From Balaenoptera acutorostrata (lineage: Eukaryota; Chordata; Mammalia; Artiodactyla; Balaenopteridae): DNA of 64,000 nt. The stretch spans positions 42,133,533-42,197,532 of the forward strand of contig NC_080067.1 in NCBI RefSeq assembly GCF_949987535.1. The letters are read 5' to 3'. The notes under the pieces are model-generated. The model was not told the origin of the DNA. It ran no database searches and saw only the letters and a program-made list of their open reading frames with translations. The translations under genes were made by a program, and so were the position numbers. The number at the start of each line of letters is the position of its first letter. Position 1 is the stretch's first letter. Positions 32,721 to 42,019 of the stretch are shown here, piece after piece.

Positions 32721-33282
32721 AGGCAAGAAAGGAGAGGGACTTGCGCAAACAAATAATGCAGGATTTTGAGTCGGGGGAGGGGGTAGTATTTCCATGCTCT
32801 GCAAATCAACTCAGTCTGATTGGAGCTCTTTTACCTCCCAGTTCTCCTCTTTCTCACAGGACACTTTAAGAGATGGGTCTCCATTGAAATGGTTCATTTG
32901 TCCAAAGATGGCCATCTTGTCATTGTTTTTAAAAATACACATCATTTTTTTGTCCTCATTCATCTGCATGAGTTAGCTTCCTTTATACCATCTTTATAAA
33001 GGATGGTATACCTTTATACCATCTTTATACCAGATTAACAGGCAAATTTTTAAAAGTTTGCGTATTGTTCAATCCTTGAAATACTTTAGAAAATTTGTTT
33101 TATTCCAGTGCAATGACTTTCAAATGTTGATAACCCAGTTAGGAAGTAGGAATATTACTTGCCCTTTACACTCTTTTGTTACACTCTTTTGTATAAAGAA
33201 ATCAAAACTGTGTGATCTCAGAACTGTGCCATTTCCTTGATCTCCCTAAAAAGGACAATTGTCATAAAATATATATTTTTTT
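32721..33282. other. unique sequence with a small repeat at 32980-33029
   Basis: The only structure seen is the 19-bp direct repeat 'cctttataccatctttata' at 32980-32998 and 33011-33029, with a partly inverted copy ('aggatggtata') between them. There is no gene. Confidence 0.6.
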
Positions 33283-33800
33283 CTTTTTTCAGTGTAGTTT
33301 AAAATTTTTTATTCAGAAGTAATGGTAAACAAAGCACCAAATAAAGCAGGTGGCACATTAAGTTTAAACCCACTGAGAGCAGAAACAAGGTACAAATCTT
33401 GGAAGTAATGTGTTCAGTCTAGAATCATGGCAGCACATTATGAGTTAGATATATAAACCCAAGCTCAACAGCCTTGTACCAGTTCAGCTAGCACCCATCA
33501 GAAATTTTTTATCCCTGGAAAAATGGTGGTTGCAAGGAAGATGCATGGATTTAGAGAAAGATGCCTAATTATAATCCAGACCAAAGATCTTTTTATTAAA
33601 ATTGAGCTTAAAAAAAATTTTAAAGCTTGCCTTTGCTTTAAGCCAACTAAAACACATGCTAACTTTAATTTGCATTTTTATACAAATAGTTTTGGGTACA
33701 GAAATAGCATAATTTTGCATTGGCAAATTCTCTCTGTGTTCTTCTTTGATAATTTATTCTCTTGAAGGTATTTTTCAACTCTTACAATTTAACTTTTTTT
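33283..33800 (-). pseudogene. candidate processed 3'-UTR retrocopy, source unknown
   Basis: In the minus-strand direction the segment ends in 'cttctgaataaaaaatttta' and, about 20 nt further, 'aaaaaagaaaaaaa' (plus-strand T-rich run about 33280-33294). That is the layout of a polyadenylation signal and tail. It contains no long coding frame, so it would be mostly 3' UTR. The parent gene is not recognised and no clear duplication was found. A chance AT-rich stretch is possible. Confidence 0.35.
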
Positions 33801-36320
33801 AGAAGAGTAATTCTACCTTCCATACAAAAGACAGGCTTTCCATTTATAAGCCTGTTACCTAGAGGCACAATTAAAATGAAACATTAAATAGAAATAAAAC
33901 ATAATTCTTCGGCTCTTTTCATCCACCAGCTGGCTCATTTCATACACTCCCTCTTCAGTGAGTTCCAAATACATTAGTAGTTAGTCAATTACCTATTTGC
34001 ATATCCTTCAAAATATAAAATTTAATTGTCTGAGTTCCAATTCAGGTAATCCTAAATGTTTTCATTTTATAAACAAAGCTTTTTTTGTGATTGTGAACTG
34101 GGACTTAGAGCAAGTTTCATAGAACAAGTTTCATAATCAATGTTTTCTCCAGATAGATCTTCGCATCCCCCAATCTTTAAGAATTCCTTCGCCAAACCTT
34201 CCTGCTCTCTCTATGGCAGTGAGCCCATTGCAAAAATTCACCAGTCACTGGAAGTTTCTCATTAGCATCTCAGAGAAGACTTTGAATTGTTTAGAATAAA
34301 CTTAAAATTAAAATGTTCCCCTTTTTGTAGTGTAGGGAAGAATAATACTCATTGTTTTTATTTATTTTTATTATTAGGCATCTTGAGGTGCCTCTGATGA
34401 GATTGCACTGCATTGATTTAAATACGTAGTGTTGTGATAGCTGGTTATGATTTTCTGATGTTTTTCTGCAACTCTAACCATAAGTAATTTTGAACTAAAT
34501 GAAAGTTAAGTACTAAAACATTTTGCCCAAAGGGAATTTGGATTCTCAATGTGCTTTTAATAACTGTTTGTAAAACATTTAGGAAAATCTATGGCAACAC
34601 ATTTAGGAAAAAAATCAAATTACTATTGCCTTAAGATGTTATTCTAGTGTCTAAATTTTATGAAACATCCTGTGTGGCCCAATTGTTGAACTAATCCAGT
34701 GAGTAGTACTTTAGAACATATTGTGTCTATAGAATCTAAATTTAATTTGTATAATATTTTTTAATAATACTTCTTTAAGAAATCTCTTTAAAACTCACTG
34801 AAAATATTATGGATGGTGCAAAAGATGACTCATCAAATATTTCTGGAAAATTGCAAATCGAGTCTAATTAGAAAACATTTAAATTAATTAGTGGAATCAG
34901 ATTAAAAACCATTAAACAACCACTTCTTTTAAAAAATGAAAAAGGATATAGAGGCCTTAAGACATCTGCAAAATCTAAAATAAAATGTCATGGTGTACCC
35001 AAGGCCTAAGGTAAACAAACGAAATCTTCAGTGGACATTGGGACAATGGGAAAGGGCTTTCTGGAAGGCTAAATCTGCCATTTGGTTGTGTAGATGTCAA
35101 GTTGAAATGTGACCTCAATTTCCATTTTCTCTCGCACGGTGAAATGGCTATGTACCTAATTTGGGAAAAATTCAAGCCATAACCTTCAACGTACAGCTCA
35201 GAATCTGCACTAAATGTGAATACTGGAATCACCTTTCATCCAGTACGGTGTCCTTGAACCTAAGCAGGAGATAACGAGCATTCTTTTTCTCACACTTGTA
35301 ATCCCTCACCCAAAGCATCATTAGAATACAACCATCCCTTAATACAGTTGTAGTCATTTATTTTGCTATGTATGCGTGTCTTTATTTCCTTCTGTAGCCA
35401 TTGCAAAAACTTGTAAAATTTGTAGTCCGTATCTATCAAGAAAGAAGTAAATTATGGTGATCTAAAACAGAAAGGCAGCTAAAGGGCTTTACTCTGAAAA
35501 GATCAGATTTTCTAAGTAACTGATATATCAGAACCATCCCCAGTGAGGATCTGACCAGAATTTTTATCCATCACTCATTAAATTATGACACTGCGTGACT
35601 TTATAAGCCCTGACTGAAACAGCATCATTATTAAAAGGTTTATTTTAAAAATGATTGGAAATATGGGTATTCTGTTTGTACTTCACACACTTTTATATTA
35701 TTTGGATGTTTTTTTAACAAGAATATATCAACTCAGTTTAACTGGAGTTCCTTTACCTCTCAGTTATATGGCACTTTCAAATGTTTGTCATGCCTAAGCG
35801 TTGTTAACTGTTGAAGGTGGGTGGTGGGCACATGTGGGTTCATTATACTATTCTCTCTGACATTATGGATTATGGATTATTTGACAATATCCATAATAAA
35901 AAGTTTTTTAGAGAATGTATCATTTTGGTAATTTAAGATATGCAGTTCTAGGGAAATAGGTTTTCTTCAATCCGTACAAGTTTATAATTTGATAGTATAC
36001 AAGGTGTTAATCGTAATTCCTTACTTTGTTTTAGAACCTGAAACTTGTATGAAATGCTTCGTTTGACATGCTCTGCATGGAAGGAAAAATCAATAAAGCA
36101 ATAATGAAAATAAACTCCAAATAAAGTTGTTTACAAATATTGACATTTCATTGACTTGAAGCAGGTGTCTAAAAAATGTACCCTGGGGCCGGTTGAATTA
36201 CCACCCAAGACGTTAAACTCTCTTAAAATTGACCACTTAGGGTGCAACTGCCCTTTCAACCATTACCATAAAATGCCTGATCTTGCTGGATTTTTTAAGC
36301 ACTCACTCTTTCTAATAAGA
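33801..36320. other. gene-free AT-rich interval, repeat-poor
   Basis: I see no repeat or gene in 2.5 kb. The block 34980-35260 has a mixed composition and may be conserved non-coding sequence. The antisense open frame at 34975-35232 has no domain. Confidence 0.45.
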
Positions 36321-36324
36321 AAAA

Positions 36325-36550
36325 CTAACACTTCTTGAGTCCCCAATATGTAAGGAGTGTGCTAAGTGCTTCACAATCATTACCTCTTTTAATTCTTATA
36401 GAACCATGGGGTATTTTTATGCTCATTTTACAGAGGAGAAAACTGAGGTTAAAGGAGGATAAGAATGGAAGATCCCACAGCAAATTAGTGCCTGGGTTGG
36501 GATTGCCCACAGGCAGTCTGGCTCCAGAACCAATGCTCTTAGCCCAATCA
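36325..36550 (+). mobile_element. MIR element, sense
   Basis: Well-preserved order: 'ctaagtgcttcacaatcatt' (36362-36381), 'ctcattttacagaggagaaa' (36422-36441), 'caggcagtctggctccagaa' (36511-36530) and 'ccaatgctcttagccc' (36531-36546). Confidence 0.85.
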
Positions 36551-37735
36551 AAAGAGGATAAAGAAGATAAAAATAAACCCAAATTGTGTGTGGTAAAGTG
36601 AGGCCAGACAACCTTAATAAAATACGTTGAAAATAAATAATCAGCAGATGTGAAACGCTCTGAAAAAAATATCATTTTAAAGTACTTCTAGGTAGATCAT
36701 CCCTTTGATCCTAACACTATCATAGACAAGGGCAAGCCTCCAAATTGCAGCCAGGCAGGGCTAAGCTGGGAGCAGACTGGTTTATGAATATTTATCAAGG
36801 ACAGAGTCTGAATGCTCACCCTGATCTTCTGAGTCCAAAACCAGATCTAATTCCACAACTTCCCAGCTACCTCTAAAGCATGGCTTTCAAGGTGTACTTT
36901 TTAACTTCGTGTTGTAATTATTTTGGCCTGTTTCTTCCTATATCTTTATAACCTTAAGTACTAAATTTTGAAAAATCTATTTTGGGAACAGGAAACTAGC
37001 CCCTCCGCCATTTTTGCATTTCCAAAGTCATTTGAGGTTCTGGTCTGGGGTAGGACTGGAACAAGAGTATTGCTTTAAAGCTCAGGAAGTGATTCTAATG
37101 GGTGCACAGGGTGCAGAAGTCCTGCTCCCAGAGGACTGCTGACACCCACCCTGCAAAGCTGAGTCACGTTGGGCCGGGCACCATGCAGAACACAGAGAAA
37201 CTCATCTCACAGGCACTCACTTCAGGCCAAGGGAACAAAACACTCAAGGTATAAAAATAAAAGAGCAGAACACTAGCAAAAGTAAATCTGCTCTCTTAAA
37301 TAAGGGAATACAGGATCTCCTCCAAGTCCTCCATACTATGGAGAGTATATAGGAGATGGTGAGCACTTCTAGATGCCTGGCGGTAGATGCTTACAGGTGT
37401 GACTATAATGTCATTAAACTCTAATTATAGAGTTTATTAATTCTGAACAGATATACCTTGTGGTCCTAAAAGCTGCTTGTTCTACTCTGCGACATGGGAA
37501 ACCAGAGCATTTGTAAGAAAAACATCAACAGCTATGAAGAATAGATTGCCAAAGGGGATTAATCTTTGAATCCACACCAGCATCATTTCTTGGCTATTTG
37601 TCACTAAGAATTGGTCAGCAATGAGATTTGATACAAGTGAAAATATCTGCAGTACTAGCCCAACCAGCTAAAGGAACAAGTTGGGAAGAAAAGTAATAAG
37701 AGGGTAAAAAGGAAGGAAGTGGGCATTGAAAAGGG
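36551..37735. other. unique sequence, no gene seen
   Basis: No gene-like signal and no repeat that I can name. Confidence 0.4.
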
Positions 37736-37739
37736 AGGA

Positions 37740-38825
37740 CGTATACCCATTAGGAGGGCTGTAATCAAAAGATGGACATCCCAAGTGTTGGTGAGGATGC
37801 AGAGAATTTGGAACCCTCATACGTCACCGGTGGGAATGCGAAATGGCACAACAGCTTTAGAAAACAGTTTGATGGTTTCTTAAAAAGTTAAACATACACT
37901 AACTACATGACCCCACAATTCTACTCCTAGGAATACATGCAAAGAAATGAAAACATTTGTCAGCACAAAGCTGAGAAATGAATATTCATAGTGAAACTAT
38001 TAATAAGAGCCAAAAAGTGAAAGCAATCCAAGTACCCAGTACCTGGTAAGTGATAAACAAAATGTGTGCTATGGACTGAATGTCTATGTCCCCCCAGAAT
38101 TCATGTGTTGAAACCAAATCCCCAGTGTGTTGGTGTTTGGAGGTGCGGTCTTTGGGAGGTGATTAGGTCATGAAGGTAGAGCTGTCATGAATGGGATCAG
38201 TGCCCTTATAAAACAGACCCCACAGAGATCCCTCACCCCTCATGACATGTGAGGGTGCAGCAAAAAGACAGCTATCTATGAACAAGGAAGTGGGTCTCAC
38301 CAGACACCAAATCTGCCAGCATCTTGATCTTGGACTTCCCAGCCTCCAGAACTGTGAGAAATAAATTTATGTTGTTTATAAGCCACCCAGTCTGTGGTAT
38401 TTTTTTATAGCAGCCCTAACAGACAAAGACAATATGCTATATTCATATAATGGAGTACTATTAGGCAACATAAAGGAATGAACAATTGATAGACATGCGT
38501 GGATGGATCTCAGAAGCATTATGTCAAGTGGAAGAAGCCAGACTCAAAAGACAACATATAGTTTAATTGAATTCACATGAAATTTCTAGAAAAGGCAAAA
38601 CTGTAGAGACAGAAAGCAGATGAGTGGTTGCCTGAGGCTGGGAGTAGGATCAGGAATCAACTATAGACAAACACAGGGAACTTTTTGAAGTGAAAGAAGT
38701 ATTTCAAACTTGGATCGTGATGATGATTGCACAATTGCAGAAATTTACTAAAATTCACTGAATTATCCATTTACAATGAGTGAATTGTACAGTATATAAA
38801 TTATCCCTCAATAAAGCTGTTAAAA
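37740..38825 (+). mobile_element. old L1M ORF2 end and 3' UTR, split by an LTR
   Basis: Left part (37740-38066): 'tggtgaggatgcagagaatt' (37789-37808) and 'tctactcctaggaatacatg' (37920-37939) are L1 ORF2 C-terminal region. Right part (38432-38825): 'ggagtactattaggcaacat' (38452-38471), 'tggatggatctcagaagcat' (38500-38519), and 3' UTR ending in 'tatccctcaataaagctgtt' (38801-38820). The MaLR LTR (38067-38431) interrupts it. The ORF2 is long dead. Confidence 0.85.
38067..38431 (+). mobile_element. MaLR (MLT1/MST-like) solo LTR
   Basis: Starts 'tgctatggactgaatgtc' and ends 'cagacaaagaca'. It contains the typical 'ttgggaggtgattaggtcat' block (38153-38172) and 'cttggacttcccagcctcca' (38329-38348), and has an 'aataaa' polyadenylation signal at about 38361-38366. 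Total is 365 bp. Flanking 5-bp sequences 'atgtg' (38062-38066) and 'atatg' (38432-38436) match at 4 of 5 positions, as expected for an old duplication. Confidence 0.88.
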
Positions 38826-39021
38826 GTAAAAAATAAATAAATGAAGGTAAGAGAAGAAGTGAAGAATAGGAAGTATGGAAACAATAGGAGCATTCATGGG
38901 ATAGGAGAAAAGAAAGACATGCACAAATTCACAAAACAGCCATATCACCACAGACTGTGGACGTAGGCATAATGCTTCCTTGCCTTCTGTGTTTTATCCT
39001 TTATGTTCAGATTTTAGACAG
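38826..39021. other. spacer upstream of the CPSF6 retrocopy
   Basis: Short sequence following the old L1M tail. No clear direct repeat matching a downstream site of the retrocopy was found here. Confidence 0.5.
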
Positions 39022-39187
39022 AGATCTGCTGCTGCTACCACTGCGGGCAGACCTGCAGGAGGCAGCGGGTGGAGGCAGCTGAGGCCGAGAGAAGATGGCG
39101 GATGGTGTGGACCACACAGACATTTACGTGGATGTGGGCGAAGAGTTCAACTAGGAAGGTGAATATGGTGGGCATGATCTGATAGAT

Positions 39188-39886
39188 TTGTATGATGATG
39201 TCATCTCTACATCTGCAAATAATGGAGATGCCCCAGAAGATCAGGATTATATGGATACTCTCCCACCAACTGTTGGTGATGATGTGGGTAAAGGAGCAGC
39301 ACCAAATGTTGTCTATACATATACTGGAAAGAGAATTGCATTGTATATTGGAAATCTAACATGGTGGACAACAGATGAAGACTTAACTGAAGCAGTTCAT
39401 TCTTTGGGAGTAACTGATATTTTGGAGATAAAATTTTTTGAAAATCAGGCAAATGGCCAGTCAGAGGGGTTTGCTCTTCTTGGTATTGGATCTGAAGCAT
39501 CCTCAAAAAAGTTAATGAATCTGTTGCCTAAAGGAGAACTTCATGGTCAGAATCCTGTTGTAACTCCATGCAATAAACAGTTCCTGAGTCAATCTGAAAT
39601 GCAGTCCAGGAAAACTACACAATCAGGACAAATGTCTGGGGAAGGTAAAGCTGGTCCTCCGGGAGGCAGTTCACGTGCAGCATTTCCACAAGGTGGTAGA
39701 GGACAGGCCTGTTTTCCAGGGGCTGTTCCTAGTGGGGACAGATTTCTTGGACCAGCAGGACCAGGAGGGTCACCTCCACCTTTTCCAGCTGGACAGACTC
39801 CACTGTGTCCAACCTTGGGTCCTCCAGGCCCACCCCCGGTCCACCAGGTCCTCCACCTCCTGGTCAGGTTCTGCCTCCTCCTTTAG
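39188..39886 (+). pseudogene. residual open frame with CPSF6 RRM
   Basis: Within the CPSF6 retrocopy, an ATG at codon 32 opens 232 residues in the original frame, ending shortly after the 2-nt frameshift. It holds the RRM (about 39335-39577) and the start of the proline-rich part. A second frame, 39805-40752 (315 residues), restores the original C-terminus. These are remnants, not known genes. Expression would need a chance promoter, of which nothing is visible. Confidence 0.6.
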
Positions 39887-40889
39887 CTGGGCCTCCTAAT
39901 CGAGGAGATTGCCCTCCACCACCAGTTCTTTTTCCTGGACAACCTTTTGGGCAGCCTCCATTGGGTCCGCTTCCTCCTGCTCCTCCACCTCCAGTTCCAG
40001 GCTACGACCCCCCTCCTGGTCCACCACCTCCACAACAGGGACCACCTCCACTTCCAGGCCCCTTTCTGCCTCACCTACCTGGCCCTCTTGGGCCACCCCT
40101 TATGCTCGCTCCTCCTCCGTATCTTCCTGGACCTCCTCCAGGTGCCCCACCACCAGCTCCACACGTGAACCCGGCTTTCTTTCCTCCACCAACTAACAGC
40201 GGCATGCCTACACCACATAGCTGGGGGCCACCACCAACAGATCCATGTGGCCAGCGTCCACCATATGATAGGGGTGACTGTGGGCCTCCTGGAAGGAGAA
40301 TGGATACTGCAAGAACACCATTGAGTGACGCTGAGTTTGAAGAAATCATGACTAGAAATAGGGCAATCTCAAGCAGTGCTATTTCAAGACCTGTGTCTGA
40401 TGCCAGTGCTGGTGATTATGGGAGTGCTATTGAGACATTGGTAACTGCAATTTCTTTAATTAAACAATCCAAAGTATCTGCTGATGATCATTGCAAAGTT
40501 CTTATTAGCTCTTTGCAAGATTGCCTTCATGGAACTGAATCCCAGTCTTATGGTTCTGGATCAAGACGTGAACGATCAAGAGAAAGGGATCATAGTAGAT
40601 CACGAGGAAAGAGTCGGCGTCGTAAATTCCACAGTGGAGATCATCATGATGATTATTACAGAGAGAGAAGCAGAGACCTAGAGAGACACCGGGACCGGGA
40701 CCGGGACCGGGACCGAGAGCGTGACCGAGAGCGCGAGTATCTTCATCGTTAGAAGCTGAAGGAAGAAGAGCAACTTCCAAGACAAAACAGTCTTCATGGG
40801 GGAAAAATGATGCTTGTCCAGCAGTTCGCTTCTTGTGATTGAACTGAACCTGTAAGGATTCATGGATAAAATGAACAGGAATAGATCTG

Positions 40890-40895
40890 AATAAA
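40890..40895 (+). other. internal polyadenylation signal in CPSF6 retrocopy 3' UTR
   Basis: 'aataaa' lies here, with another at 41164-41169. The copied mRNA extends beyond both, so the template was probably a distal-poly(A) transcript. Confidence 0.55.
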
Positions 40896-41458
40896 GCAAA
40901 TCTGCATAAATGGTAACCAGTAGCTCTACTATTATTTTTTATGTTGCTTACCTGTTTTATATGAAGGAAACCTGTGTGATTTAAAAAGTTATAGCTTTTG
41001 CAACTTTATCACTGGTTATATACATTTAGCCATTATAATGGGCACGCAATTGAAAAAAAACTCAAGTAAATGCTTGTTTTATGGTAGTTTGTTCTTGTTA
41101 AAAATGTACATATGATAATGACTGTAAACAGTACCACTTTGATTACAATAGATGTCGTGTTGTAATAAACTGTTTAATGGGGAAAAATATATTTTAGACA
41201 AATTGCACACTACCAGAGTTTACAAAATTTTAGAAATATTTGGTATGAACACCATAATTTCAAATGCTCTAACAGCTCAAGAAAATAGGTGCAGTAGAAC
41301 ACCGCATATATATCTGCCTCTGCTTCTTTGTATGTTACCTTTCTTTGAGCATTTGGCTTCTTGATTTAACTCATACATATTATATTACTTTTGCACCAAA
41401 TGAATTATGCCAATGTTTTATGCCATTTTCAGTAGCTTGCAGTACCTATGGAGGCAAG

Positions 41459-41530
41459 TTGAATCACTTTGCTGTACACCTGAAACTAACACAATATTGT
41501 AAATCAACTATAGTTCAACTTAAAAAAGAT
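41459..41530 (+). mobile_element. 72-bp L1 3' tail joined to the CPSF6 3' UTR
   Basis: Contains 'aatcactttgctgtacacct' (about 41462-41481) and 'atattgtaaatcaactatag' (41494-41513), followed by 'aaaaaa' (41522-41527). This is the last part of a sense L1, in the same direction as the retrocopy. It is either a severely truncated separate insertion or the 3' part of a chimeric reverse transcript. Confidence 0.8.
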
Positions 41531-41660
41531 AATAGCTATAATTCCCTGTGCTGTACAATATATCCTTGTTGCTTATCAATCTTATACACAGTAGTTTGTA
41601 CCTCTTAATCCCATACCCATAACATGCCCCTCCCTCCTTCCCTCTCCCCACTGGTAACAA
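41531..41660 (-). mobile_element. older L1 3' UTR fragment, antisense
   Basis: 'ttccctgtgctgtacaatat' (41541-41560), a 'ccctccctccttccctctcc' stretch (41629-41648) and 'actggtaacaacaagttt' are antisense L1 3' UTR. Copy F interrupts it at about 41661. Confidence 0.65.
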
Positions 41661-42019
41661 CAAGTTTCATTTATTTATTTGTTTGTTTGTTTGTTTGTTT
41701 ACATCTTTATTGGAGTATAATTGCTTTACAATGGTGTGTTAGTTTCTGCTGTATAACAAAGTGAATCAGACACATACATACATATATCCCCATATCCCAT
41801 CCCTCTTGTGTCTCCCTCCCACCCTCCCTATCCCAACCCTCTAGGTGGTCACAAAGCACTGAGCTGATCTCCCTGTGCTATGCAGCTGCTTCCCACTATC
41901 TATTTTACAGTTGGTAGTGTATATATGTCAATGCTACTCTCTCACTTCACCCCAGCTTAATCTTCTCCCTCCCCATGTCCTCAAGTCCATTCTCTACATC
42001 TGCGTCTTTATTCCTGTCC

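Larger units (their letters stand above)
39022..41458 (+). pseudogene. CPSF6P: CPSF6 processed retropseudogene
   Basis: CPSF6 (CFIm68) is the 68-kDa subunit of cleavage factor Im, which binds UGUA sites with NUDT21 and directs 3'-end processing in the nucleus. Here the whole coding part lies without introns at 39095-40752. It covers an acidic N-terminus, an RRM (about residues 81-161; RNP2 LYIGNL intact, RNP1 altered to SEGFALLGI), a long proline-rich region, and a C-terminal RD/RE-rich tail ending REREYLHR and the natural stop. The 1658-nt span equals the 551-residue family length plus a stop and 2 nt. Lesions are a CAG-to-TAG stop at codon 20 (39152-39154) and a 2-nt insertion near 39832-39836. 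Upstream lies 5' UTR (39022-39094), downstream a long 3' UTR. No internal introns means reverse transcription; no promoter is evident. Confidence 0.95.

Noticed and set aside
39207..39506. Antisense 99-codon frame opposite CPSF6
   Set aside because: A shadow of the CPSF6 coding sequence on the opposite strand.
39883..40349. Antisense frames rich in W, R, G and E opposite the proline-rich part
   Set aside because: Complement of proline codons; composition explains them.
41459..41660. Twin-priming inversion of one L1 (sense tail plus antisense fragment)
   Set aside because: In twin priming the inverted part precedes the tail. Here the antisense fragment follows the A run and has a different 3' UTR type, so two separate elements are more likely.
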